DNA of 10,354 nt from the NCBI GenBank assembly GCA_017430675.1, contig JAFRMM010000120.1, positions 1 through 10,354 on the forward strand. The letters are read 5' to 3'. Below, one piece after another: positions 1 to 6,751 of this stretch. Each line of letters begins with the position of its first letter. The stretch's first letter is position 1. Position numbers and translations under genes: made by a program. The notes beneath the pieces are model-generated. The model had not been told where the DNA came from and did not search any database. It saw only the letters and a program-made list of their open reading frames with translations. Source of the stretch: Prevotella sp. GTDB taxonomy: Bacteria > Bacteroidota > Bacteroidia > Bacteroidales > Bacteroidaceae.

Positions 1-151
1 GGTAGGTCTCTATCTTGGTGTCGAACTGCTTCAGTTCTGGCACATTATATAATAGGTGCTCGAAGTCGAAGGGCTCCAGGGCGCCCGTATGGGGGTTGCG
101 GTTCATGCCGATGGTGCCGCCTGTATAGATGAGGAGAACTTTGTTAGACAT
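1..151 (-). CDS. ansA: L-asparaginase, type I (5' part only)
   Basis: Only the first 50 codons lie in the window; the gene runs off the left edge. The product would hydrolyse L-asparagine to aspartate and ammonia, probably in the cytoplasm, because the N-terminus starts MSNKVLLIYTGGTIGM with no signal peptide. The TGGTIGM stretch at residues 10-16 is the hallmark N-terminal motif of the asparaginase/glutaminase family; Thr13 is the expected nucleophile. Absence of a leader favours the type I cytosolic form over periplasmic type II. The ATG at 149-151 lies about 19 bases downstream of a TATCTTTG promoter element. It is transcribed divergently from uxaC. The family is clear from the motif; the subtype and symbol are inferred because the rest of the protein is not visible. 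Confidence 0.85.
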   Translation of the reverse strand, partial: MSNKVLLIYTGGTIGMNRNPHTGALEPFDFEHLLYNVPELKQFDTKIETY

Positions 152-169
152 TAATCATTAATTTTTCTG

Positions 170-177
170 CAAAGATA
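170..177 (-). promoter_or_regulatory. Promoter -7 element for the asparaginase gene
   Basis: Read on the minus strand this is TATCTTTG followed by C, an exact match to the Bacteroidota -7 consensus TAnnTTTG. It lies 18 bases before the ATG, so the leader should be roughly a dozen bases. No clear TTTG -33 box is seen at the expected 19-21 base spacing. Confidence 0.6.
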
Positions 178-200
178 AGGAAAGTTTCGCAGAAAAGTAG

Positions 201-208
201 TATCTTTG
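201..208 (+). promoter_or_regulatory. Promoter -7 element for uxaC operon
   Basis: TATCTTTG followed by C matches the Bacteroidota -7 consensus TAnnTTTG exactly. It is 39 bases before the uxaC ATG, giving an AT-rich leader of about 30 bases. No convincing -33 TTTG is present, which may mean an activator is needed. Confidence 0.6.
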
Positions 209-247
209 CGGAAAATTTGAAGTTAGGAACTTAAAAACTATACGGAT

Positions 248-1654
248 ATGAAGCAGTTCAATGACGATAACTTCGTTCTGGAGACCAAGTTGGCCCAGGA
301 CCTGTACCACAACCATGCGGCCCACCTGCCGATCATCGACTACCACTGTCACCTGATCCCTGAGATGGTGGCCAACGACCACCGTTTCAAGTCCATCACG
401 GAACTGTGGTTGGGCGGCGACCATTACAAGTGGCGCGCCATGCGCACCAACGGCATCGAGGAGAAGTATATCACGGGTCAGGACACGTCGGACTGGGAGA
501 AGTTCGAGAAGTGGGCTGAGACGGTGCCCTATTGCTTCCGTAATCCGCTGTACCACTGGACGCACCTGGAGCTGAAGACGGCCTTCGGCATCACGAAGCA
601 ACTCTCGCCCAAGACCGCCCGTGAGATCTTCGATGCGTGTAACGAGAAGTTGCAGAAGCCGGAGTTCTCGGCCCGTGGGCTGATGAAGCACTACAATGTG
701 GAGTGCGTCTGTACCACCGACGACCCCGTGGATGACCTACACAACCACATCGAGTATGCCAGGCACAAGGCTGCCGATGATCCCATCATGCTGCCCGCCT
801 GGCGTCCTGACAGGGCCATGAACATCGAGAAGGCCGACTTCTCCCAGTACGTGGAAAGACTCTCGGATGCCAGTGGCGTGGATATCACCTCATTTGCCGG
901 TATGGTGGATGCCCTGCAGAAGCGTCACGACTTCTTCGCCGAGCAGGGCTCGAAACTCTCCGACCACGGTCTGGAGGAGTTCTACGACGAACCCTATACC
1001 GACTCGCAGATTGAGACGATCTTCGAGAAGGCCCTGCGAGGCCAGCAACTCTCACAGTTGGAGGTCCACCAGTATAAGAACTGCTTCCTGACGGTGATGG
1101 CGGAGATGGATGCCGATGCTGGCTGGACGCAGCAGTTCCACTACGGTGCCATCCGCGATAACAACACGGCGATGTTCAACAAGATAGGTCCTGACACGGG
1201 CTTCGACAGTATCGGCGAGTTCAATACCGCCAAGGCCATGTCGCACTTCCTGAACAACCTCGAGATGAAGGGCAAACTCACGCGTACCATTCTCTATACG
1301 CTGAACCCCTGTGCCAATGAGATGATCGCCACGATGCTCGGCAACTTCCAGGGTGGCGAGCCAGGGAAGATACAGTTTGGCTCCGGCTGGTGGTTCAACG
1401 ACCAGATGGACGGCATGATACGTCAGATGAACGCCCTTTCCGTGCTCGGACTGCTGAGCCGCTTCGTGGGCATGCTCACCGACTCGCGCTCGTTCCTGAG
1501 TTATCCGCGTCATGAGTACTTCCGTCGGATCCTCTGCAACCTCTTGGGCAACGACGTGGAGAAGGGTCTGCTGCCCTGTGATATGGAGATATTGGGTCGG
1601 ATGGTGGAGGATATTTCTTACAACAACGCCCGCAGATATTTTAAGTTCTACTAA
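248..1654 (+). CDS. uxaC: Uronate isomerase (glucuronate/galacturonate isomerase)
   Basis: UxaC interconverts D-glucuronate and D-fructuronate, and D-galacturonate and D-tagaturonate, the first cytoplasmic step in using pectin- and xylan-derived uronic acids. At 468 residues it is full length for the family (about 470). It belongs to the amidohydrolase superfamily: the metal-binding HxH lies in IIDYHCHL (His33, His35), followed by the family's TTDDP stretch at 156-160, a Trp-rich GSGWWFND at 378-385 and DSRSFLSYPRHEYFRR at 412-427. The ATG at 248 is the only good start after the TATCTTTG promoter and places the HxH near the N-terminus as in relatives. Its stop codon overlaps the next start as TAATG. 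No other hexuronate genes (uxaB, uxuA, uxuB, kdgK) are visible nearby, so its pathway partners must be elsewhere. Identification is firm. Confidence 0.96.
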   Translation: MKQFNDDNFVLETKLAQDLYHNHAAHLPIIDYHCHLIPEMVANDHRFKSITELWLGGDHYKWRAMRTNGIEEKYITGQDTSDWEKFEKWAETVPYCFRNPLYHWTHLELKTAFGITKQLSPKTAREIFDACNEKLQKPEFSARGLMKHYNVECVCTTDDPVDDLHNHIEYARHKAADDPIMLPAWRPDRAMNIEKADFSQYVERLSDASGVDITSFAGMVDALQKRHDFFAEQGSKLSDHGLEEFYDEPYTDSQIETIFEKALRGQQLSQLEVHQYKNCFLTVMAEMDADAGWTQQFHYGAIRDNNTAMFNKIGPDTGFDSIGEFNTAKAMSHFLNNLEMKGKLTRTILYTLNPCANEMIATMLGNFQGGEPGKIQFGSGWWFNDQMDGMIRQMNALSVLGLLSRFVGMLTDSRSFLSYPRHEYFRRILCNLLGNDVEKGLLPCDMEILGRMVEDISYNNARRYFKFY

Positions 1655-2550
1655 TGAGATACAACGCAGGATATAACCGTGAAGGCGACTACGAGCACTA
1701 TACCGTCTCGGAGCCCATGCCGCTGTTGGAGTGGCTGATCGCCAATGTGCCGCAGTCGAAGTCGAAGATCAAGGCCACGCTGCAGGGCAGGGGCATCAAG
1801 GTGAATGGCAAGACCGTGTCTCAGTTTGATTTCCCTTTGGAGCGGGGCATGAAGGTGGCTGTGAGCAAGACCAAGCGCAACCAGATGAGTTTCAAGAGCC
1901 GCTATGTGAAGATCGTCTATGAGGACAAGTGGCTGATCGTGGTGGAGAAGGAGATCGGTATCCTCTCGATGGCGGCAGGGCACTCCTCGCTGAACGTGAA
2001 ATCGGTGCTCGACGACTATTTCAAGAAGTCGCGCCAGAAGTGTACGGCGCATGTGGTGCATCGTCTGGACCGTGACACCAGCGGTCTGATGGTCTATGCG
2101 AAGGATATGGAGACGGAGCAGATCCTGGAGCACAACTGGCACGACATCGTCTATGACCGACGTTATGTGGCTGTCTGCTCTGGTGAGATGGCGCAGGATG
2201 AGGGTACCGTCGCCAACTGGCTGAAGGACAACAAGGCCTACGTCACCTATTCTTCGCCCGTGGATAATGGCGGCAAGTATGCTGTCACCCACTGGCATGT
2301 GCTCAACCGTACGACGGAACATTCATTGGTGGAGTTCAAACTGGAGACGGGTCGTAAGAACCAGATCCGTGTGCACTCGGCAGACATGGGGCATCCTGTC
2401 TGCGGTGACTCGAAATACGGCAATGGTGACGACCCCCTGCACCGTCTTTGTCTGCACGCCTGGCTGCTGTGCTTCCGTCATCCTGTGACGGGGGAGCAGA
2501 TGGAGTTTGAAACGCCGATTCCTGTGGTATTCAGAAAACTGTTCAAATAA
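1654..2550 (+). CDS. RluA-family RNA pseudouridine synthase with S4 domain
   Basis: This 298-residue protein should convert a specific uridine in rRNA or tRNA to pseudouridine. An S4-like RNA-binding domain occupies about residues 22-72 (LLEWLIANVPQSKSKIKATL onward, with GRGIKVNGKTV). The catalytic domain follows from about 83: motif II is HRLDRDTSG at 136-144 with Asp139 as the catalytic aspartate, and TGRKNQIRVH at 232-241 matches the conserved GRxxQIRVH motif. The start ATG shares its A with the TAA stop of uxaC (TAATG), and its own TAA overlaps the next ATG the same way, so expression is probably translationally coupled. Which uridine it modifies (RluA-, RluC- or RluD-like) cannot be decided from sequence alone. 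Its place behind a sugar-acid isomerase has no obvious functional logic. Confidence 0.94.
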   Translation: MRYNAGYNREGDYEHYTVSEPMPLLEWLIANVPQSKSKIKATLQGRGIKVNGKTVSQFDFPLERGMKVAVSKTKRNQMSFKSRYVKIVYEDKWLIVVEKEIGILSMAAGHSSLNVKSVLDDYFKKSRQKCTAHVVHRLDRDTSGLMVYAKDMETEQILEHNWHDIVYDRRYVAVCSGEMAQDEGTVANWLKDNKAYVTYSSPVDNGGKYAVTHWHVLNRTTEHSLVEFKLETGRKNQIRVHSADMGHPVCGDSKYGNGDDPLHRLCLHAWLLCFRHPVTGEQMEFETPIPVVFRKLFK

Positions 2551-2702
2551 TGGGAAACGTAGGATATTACATTTTCGTGCTGGCAGCCATCATGGTGGCC
2601 TTCCTCGTCGTGAAGAAGGTGGCCTCGTGTATGATCAAGTCTGCGATACTGATTGCGCTGATCGTGATCCTGGCAGCGGTCTATTATCTATATTTTATGT
2701 AG
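2550..2702 (+). CDS. 50-residue two-helix membrane protein, function unknown
   Basis: A short open frame begins with an ATG overlapping the TAA of the pseudouridine synthase gene (TAATG) and ends at TAG 2700-2702, encoding 50 residues. It reads as a hydrophobic hairpin: helix one about residues 5-21 (GYYIFVLAAIMVAFLVV), a positively charged turn KKVASCMIK, and helix two about 31-48 (SAILIALIVILAAVYYLY). With the Lys-rich turn inside, both ends should face the periplasm. The exact stop/start overlap, the same one used between uxaC and the preceding gene, argues strongly that it is translated. Its last 8 bases overlap the end of the convergent HD-domain gene. I do not recognise a named family. 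A minor possibility is a non-coding tail, but the clean alternating hydrophobic and charged pattern speaks against it. Confidence 0.75.
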   Translation: MGNVGYYIFVLAAIMVAFLVVKKVASCMIKSAILIALIVILAAVYYLYFM

Positions 2703-3354
2703 CGCTTACCTCTTTTGCATTTTCCTCGGCGAAGACGCGCTCAAAGGCCTCGCGCAGTTTTTCCGGCTGGGCGATGAGGTCGCGTAGTTCACTGAGTCTC
2801 CTGGCATTGGGGGAGTTGGGAATCCACAGACGGATATAGCCGTCCTTGGAGTATTTATTGTCCATGTGCTCCTTGAAGCGCTTCCAGTGACCTTCTTTGT
2901 TGAATTCGGGGTAGTTGGCGAGGCCGAACTGGACGGTGCGTCGGATGACGGTCTCCGTATCGATGTCGCGGTCTGCCTCGGCGACGATCTTCCCGTAGAT
3001 GGTCCTCGGGGCTCGGCTGGCGGAGGCACGGTGATCTTCCACGGCTTCCTTCATGATCTTGATCTGTTCAGGCGAGAACCATTTCTTCAGTCTGGCATCC
3101 GTGGCGAGGATCTTCCCGCCGCGGATATGATGGTCGGCACGGGGACCGCTCATGCCGAGGTCGTGGTAGGCGGCAATGGTGTAGGCCATGTTGATGTCGG
3201 CCCCAGTCGTCTTCACCAGTTCCAGCGAACTGCGGATGACACGGGTGACATGCTCCAGGTTGTGGGCACGGTCGAAAGCGGCATAACGGGGGAGTATCTG
3301 GGTCTCGATGAACTCCACTAAATCCAGACTGGGGGTGTTGAGTTGATAGTTCAC
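2695..3354 (-). CDS. HD-domain phosphohydrolase family protein
   Basis: A 219-residue cytoplasmic protein of the HD superfamily of metal-dependent phosphohydrolases. Counting from the GTG start, metal-ligand candidates are His31/His35 (HNLEH), His64-Asp65 in AYHDLGM, His75 in DHHIRGG, His108 in EDHR and Asp128 in EADRD. This is a complete HD signature, so activity is expected, but the substrate (nucleotide, ppGpp-like or other phosphoester) is unknown. I chose GTG at 3352-3354: the frame stays open upstream to a TTG at 3396, but that codon lies inside the TATATTTG promoter box and would precede the transcription start, and no ATG exists near the N-terminus. The gene end overlaps the convergent 50-residue protein gene by 8 bases, leaving no room for an intergenic terminator. 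It diverges from menA through interlocked promoters. Confidence 0.85.
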   Translation of the reverse strand: MNYQLNTPSLDLVEFIETQILPRYAAFDRAHNLEHVTRVIRSSLELVKTTGADINMAYTIAAYHDLGMSGPRADHHIRGGKILATDARLKKWFSPEQIKIMKEAVEDHRASASRAPRTIYGKIVAEADRDIDTETVIRRTVQFGLANYPEFNKEGHWKRFKEHMDNKYSKDGYIRLWIPNSPNARRLSELRDLIAQPEKLREAFERVFAEENAKEVSAT

Positions 3355-3374
3355 GGTTCTTAGTTTAGAATGAA

Positions 3375-3388
3375 AAATTGTACAATTT
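3375..3388. promoter_or_regulatory. 14-bp perfect palindrome at the HD-gene transcription start
   Basis: AAATTGTACAATTT is a perfect two-fold palindrome. It covers the predicted transcription start of the HD-domain gene (about 6-8 bases after its -7 box) and sits just upstream of the menA -33 TTTG. It has no loop, so it suits a dimeric DNA-binding protein better than an RNA hairpin. A perfect 14-mer palindrome is expected about once by chance in 10 kb, somewhat more in AT-rich DNA, so position is the main support. Confidence 0.4.
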
Positions 3389-3389
3389 G

Positions 3390-3421
3390 TTTGCAAATAT
3401 ACGATTTTCTGCTTACTTTTG
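3390..3421 (+). promoter_or_regulatory. menA promoter (-33 and -7 boxes)
   Basis: TTTG at 3390-3393, a 20-base spacer and TACTTTTG at 3414-3421 match the Bacteroidota promoter consensus (TTTG, 19-21 bases, TAnnTTTG). The predicted start is about 3428, giving a leader of roughly 13 bases. Its -33 box is directly adjacent to the -7 box of the opposite promoter. Confidence 0.8.
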
Positions 3422-3425
3422 CAAA
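3394..3425 (-). promoter_or_regulatory. HD-domain gene promoter (-33 and -7 boxes)
   Basis: On the minus strand, TTTG (3425-3422), a 20-base spacer and TATATTTG (3401-3394) match the Bacteroidota consensus. It interlocks with the menA promoter: the two 8-mers TTTGCAAA at 3390-3397 and 3418-3425 each supply the -33 box of one promoter and the 3' half of the -7 box of the other. Confidence 0.8.
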
Positions 3426-3440
3426 TAAATTCAGGAAATA

Positions 3441-4355
3441 ATGATGGAAGAGGAGATAATTAAGACCAATTCGGCGAAGGCGTGGCTGTTGGCAGCCCGT
3501 CCGAAAACCCTGTCAGGTGCGGCCGTGCCCGTGATGATCGGTGTGGCTCTGGCATGGGTGGATGCCAGGCAGTACGATGGTGATGTGTTCAGTTGGACGG
3601 CGGCCATCCTGTGTCTGCTCTTCGCCTTCGCCATGCAGATCGACGCGAACTTCATTAACGACTTCTTCGACTTTGCCAATGGCACTGACGATGTGGAGAC
3701 ACGCTTAGGTCCCCGCAGGGCTTGTGCCCAGGGGTGGGTGACGCTTGACGCGATGAAGAAGGCCATAGCCCTGACCACCTGCATGGCCTGTGTCATCGGA
3801 CTGCCATTGGCCTATTTCGGCGGCTTGGAGATGATCCTCGTCGGAGCACTCTGTGTGGTCTTTGCCTTCCTCTATACCACGTTCTTCTCTTATCAGGGAC
3901 TGGGCGACGTGCTGGTGCTGGTGTTCTTCGGCATCGTACCTGTCTGCTGCACCTATTATGTGCAGTTGCATACCGTTACGTGGCAGGTCTTTCTGGCTTC
4001 ACTGGCCTGTGGCCTGGTGATTGATGCGCTGTTGATCGTAAATAATTTCCGCGACAGGGACAATGACCGTGTAGCGGGCAAGAACACCATCATCGTGAGA
4101 CTGGGAGCAGAGGCCGGGTTGCAACTGTACCTCGCCGTCGGCATCGGCGCCGTGACCCTGGGTGCCACGTTTTGGATGAACGGCCATCTGCTGGCGTTCC
4201 TGCTTCCGTTGCTGTATCTCCTGATGCACATCTTCACCTATCTGAAGATCAAGCGCATCTATCAGGGCAAGGCCCTGAACCGCTGCTTAGGAGAGACGGC
4301 GAGGAATATTTTTGTCTATGGGCTCTGCGTCAGCGTAGGATTATTGCTGATCTAG
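3441..4355 (+). CDS. menA: 1,4-dihydroxy-2-naphthoate polyprenyltransferase (UbiA family)
   Basis: MenA attaches the polyprenyl tail to 1,4-dihydroxy-2-naphthoate to give demethylmenaquinone, a late membrane step of menaquinone (vitamin K2) synthesis. At 304 residues it has the usual UbiA length and multiple hydrophobic helices. The first Asp-rich motif is NDFFDFANGTDD at 73-84 (Asn73, Asp74, Asp77) and the second is NNFRDRDNDRVAGK at 201-214 (Asp205, Asp209), followed by NTIIVRLG; these bind the prenyl-diphosphate and Mg. The second motif's AGK..IxVRLG form is typical of MenA rather than UbiA. The N-terminal AARPKTLSGAAVPV at 18-31 also fits. Start is ATG 3441 (ATG 3444 is an equal alternative). 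Other men genes are not in the window. The stop codon TAG is part of the first, imperfect unit of the CCTAGG repeat array. Confidence 0.93.
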   Translation: MMEEEIIKTNSAKAWLLAARPKTLSGAAVPVMIGVALAWVDARQYDGDVFSWTAAILCLLFAFAMQIDANFINDFFDFANGTDDVETRLGPRRACAQGWVTLDAMKKAIALTTCMACVIGLPLAYFGGLEMILVGALCVVFAFLYTTFFSYQGLGDVLVLVFFGIVPVCCTYYVQLHTVTWQVFLASLACGLVIDALLIVNNFRDRDNDRVAGKNTIIVRLGAEAGLQLYLAVGIGAVTLGATFWMNGHLLAFLLPLLYLLMHIFTYLKIKRIYQGKALNRCLGETARNIFVYGLCVSVGLLLI

Positions 4356-4415
4356 GATTTCCTAGGCATTCCTAGGCATTCCTAGGCATTCCTAGGCTTT
4401 CCTAGGCATTCCTAG
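4351..4415. repeat. 10-bp CCTAGGCATT tandem repeat between convergent genes
   Basis: Units start at 4361, 4371, 4381, 4391 and 4401; the fourth is CCTAGGCTTT and the others are identical. An imperfect unit (TCTAGGATTT) precedes them at 4351 and a half unit (CCTAG) follows at 4411. CCTAGG is its own reverse complement, so neighbouring units can pair as 6-bp stems with 4-base loops on either strand, which could end transcription from both directions. The left end supplies the menA TAG stop and the right end supplies the porin TAG stop. The array fills the whole gap. Confidence 0.9.
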
Positions 4416-6751
4416 TTAAAGAAATTCCAGGAGACTCCCAGATGCAGTACATCGCTGTTGGTGGGATAGTGGGGAGCCAGGAACCTCATGTGATTGCCTG
4501 ATCCACTGTTCACATGGCTCATCATGATGAAGAAACGCACTCCTTTCAGCACCATGTTCGCATAGACATCGATGAAGGGATAGCCGCCCAGTTCCACACG
4601 GCTCTCCTCGTTCTGCTGAACGGCAAATTGCGTAATCATCGGACAATAGTCTGGTGCATAGTACTTACTGAACCAGATGGCATCGGCACCTAACTCTACA
4701 CCAAGCACCTTCGCGACCTTGAACTTCAGGAACAGGTTGGTGAAGATGTTCCAGGTGGGCAGGGGGAGCACATCCTTGTTGCTGCTGTTCTGGTAGGTGA
4801 TCATGTTCTCCCAGTTCAGGGGTCCTAGACGGAAGTTCTGGTGAAGTTGCGCCGTGAGGATATTGATGTTGCCCGACTCCTGGAAGACACCAGCCTTCAT
4901 GTTTGAGATCCTGTAGGTGGTGGGGTCAAGGTCATAACTCATGCCGTAGTAGGTGTAGTTCTGGATCTCCTCGATGCCCACGCGCAGTTTTGTGTTGGTC
5001 TTCTCATAACTGAAGACACCCTCTATACGGGTGCGTGTCTCTGCCGAGAGGTCATTGTCCCACCAGAAGTGCTTGGAATGGAATTTGTTCTGGAAGAAGG
5101 TTGGCGTGTTCCTGTGGAAATAGGCGTTGGCAGCCAACCGAACCGTATCTCCGAAGAGCGGGAAGTTCAGGTCGGTATTGAAGTCGAGGTGCAACTTCCC
5201 CGCGTTGGCACCGGCCAGCCAGGTCTCCGCCCTGAGGTTGAAGTGCAGGGTCTTGCCCTGGGTCTTGCTGAGTTCACCGCCAAAACTGATATCGTGCTCG
5301 TTCCACGTAGTCTGCGTGCCGATGCCGTTCAGGGTGTCGGGCATTTCGTAGCGGTTGTAGTCGTATGTGATGAAGGCCTTCAGTCCTGCCTTCACGTATT
5401 TGTTGAAGCCCTCCAATAGTGCCAGTCCGAAGGTGTTCTTGAACTGCCTGTTGCGTGCGATGTCGTAGATGGAGTCGTTGCCCGCTTCCTCGTTTCTGGT
5501 ATAATAGGTGTCACCATAGTAGGCCGACGGTGCATAGTATGCCTGATAGATATGGCGGTTGTTATTCCACTCCAGGGTATGGATGATGCTGGTCACCGGC
5601 ACGTATTCCTTTTTCATCGTGGCATCGATGGAGTCCTGGATGGCCTGTAGCCTGATCAGACTGTCAAGGGCTTCCTGTCCCTCCACTTTGATGCGGGTGG
5701 TGTCGGTCTCTATCGTGGCGATATTCAGTGAGTCAGCCTTGGGCTGGGCACCCATGATCTTGGCACCTTCAGGTCTTCCGCTGGGCTTGGCACCCCCTTT
5801 TGGCTTGTCCCCTTCCTCACGGTTCTTGTTGGCGGTTTCCTTGGCTTCCTTTTCCTTTTTCGACGCCTGGGCGAACTCCCGGGCCTTCAGTTCTGCCTCC
5901 GTCATCTTGACCTTCCGATAGAATCCAATATTATAGCGGTGGGTCAGGAAGAGATGCTGGTGGTCGTTGCGGTTCCAGTTCTGGGAGAGTTCCGTGGGGA
6001 TCTCGTTCTCATCGTAGTTGTCCTGGAACGACTCGGGGTGGGTGATATAGGTGTCGTTGACGATACCGCCGTTTTCCGCAGCCTTCTGGTGACTGGTGTT
6101 GAAGAACATGTGCAGGTTGTAACGGTCAGCGATATAAGAGCCGAAGAGGATGCCGTTGAAGTGTGAGACGTTTTGCTCGCTGAAATAGCCTCTCGCATAG
6201 GCATAGTCAAGGTCGAAGCCGATGTTGAACTTCTTGCCGGCATTCACGGCAAACCTTGCGTCGATATGGTCTTCACCGTTGACCTTGTCGCCGCAGTTGT
6301 CGTAAAGCACATTCGTGTAGGGCGACAGTGTGTTCATGAACAGGAACTTCTCCGGCCGTTTCTCCACGAAACCGTAGGGCTGGGTGAAGATGAAGATGTC
6401 GCTCTCGGGACGGTTCAGGAAGATCCTGCTCAGGCGTGGTGTATAGTTGCTGCCCGTGTGGTTGTACTCACCATACATGCCGTTGTTGAAGGTGGTATTC
6501 ATGAAGAGGTGGGGGAGGGTGTCGGGCTCCACGAAGATCCTGTCTCCGAACTTCCTGTCAATGTTCCATGTATAGAATCCCTTGGGGATCTCTTTGTTGC
6601 GCGTCGTGTCGTTGTTGTGCATGTTGAAGTTCTGATTGTCGCTGCGCTGCGTGACATTGCCCATCTCGTCGATTTGGTTATAGACATCCTGGGCCATGAC
6701 GTCTGTCAGTGCCAGCAGTATCAGAAACAGAAGTGCCAGTCTTGCTTTCAT
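4412..6751 (-). CDS. Putative outer-membrane porin (Bacteroidota Porin_10-like)
   Basis: A 779-residue secreted protein with the look of a large beta-barrel: signal peptide MKARLALLFLILLALTDVMA cleaved before QDVYNQ, then many short amphipathic aromatic-rich segments, ending in VSWNFFN with a terminal aromatic pattern typical of outer-membrane strands. Motifs such as FIFTQPYGFVEKRPEKF and NTLSPYTNVLYDN resemble the Bacteroidota putative porin family (Porin_10); this assignment is from memory, and the barrel call is firmer than the family. Residues about 283-381 form a hydrophilic Lys/Glu/Ala/Gly/Pro-rich insertion. The frame stays open to 6799, but the ATG at 6749-6751 directly precedes the signal peptide and forms an ATGA overlap with the upstream small gene, so I chose it. 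It is the last gene of a three-gene unit. Substrate is unknown; the neighbours give no clue to a transported compound. Confidence 0.82.
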   Translation of the reverse strand: MKARLALLFLILLALTDVMAQDVYNQIDEMGNVTQRSDNQNFNMHNNDTTRNKEIPKGFYTWNIDRKFGDRIFVEPDTLPHLFMNTTFNNGMYGEYNHTGSNYTPRLSRIFLNRPESDIFIFTQPYGFVEKRPEKFLFMNTLSPYTNVLYDNCGDKVNGEDHIDARFAVNAGKKFNIGFDLDYAYARGYFSEQNVSHFNGILFGSYIADRYNLHMFFNTSHQKAAENGGIVNDTYITHPESFQDNYDENEIPTELSQNWNRNDHQHLFLTHRYNIGFYRKVKMTEAELKAREFAQASKKEKEAKETANKNREEGDKPKGGAKPSGRPEGAKIMGAQPKADSLNIATIETDTTRIKVEGQEALDSLIRLQAIQDSIDATMKKEYVPVTSIIHTLEWNNNRHIYQAYYAPSAYYGDTYYTRNEEAGNDSIYDIARNRQFKNTFGLALLEGFNKYVKAGLKAFITYDYNRYEMPDTLNGIGTQTTWNEHDISFGGELSKTQGKTLHFNLRAETWLAGANAGKLHLDFNTDLNFPLFGDTVRLAANAYFHRNTPTFFQNKFHSKHFWWDNDLSAETRTRIEGVFSYEKTNTKLRVGIEEIQNYTYYGMSYDLDPTTYRISNMKAGVFQESGNINILTAQLHQNFRLGPLNWENMITYQNSSNKDVLPLPTWNIFTNLFLKFKVAKVLGVELGADAIWFSKYYAPDYCPMITQFAVQQNEESRVELGGYPFIDVYANMVLKGVRFFIMMSHVNSGSGNHMRFLAPHYPTNSDVLHLGVSWNFFN

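Larger units (their letters stand above)
163..215. repeat. 15-bp inverted repeat holding both divergent -7 boxes
   Basis: The arms are 163-177 and 201-215 and differ at one position (T168 facing G210), with a 23-base spacer. Each arm contains a TATCTTTG promoter element, one for the asparaginase gene and one for uxaC. A second, shorter perfect inverted repeat (163-170 TTTTCTGC with 189-196 GCAGAAAA) shares the left arm. The symmetry could be an operator controlling both genes, or just two similar promoters facing apart. Confidence 0.55.

Noticed and set aside
1651..2322. A 223-codon minus-strand frame opposite the pseudouridine synthase gene
   Set aside because: The plus-strand frame has clear RluA motifs; the antisense frame has no motif, no promoter element and unusual His/Leu/Arg-rich composition.
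4351..4415. CCTAGGCATT array as a possible CRISPR
   Set aside because: Units are only 10 bp, directly abutting and without unique spacers, and no cas gene is present.
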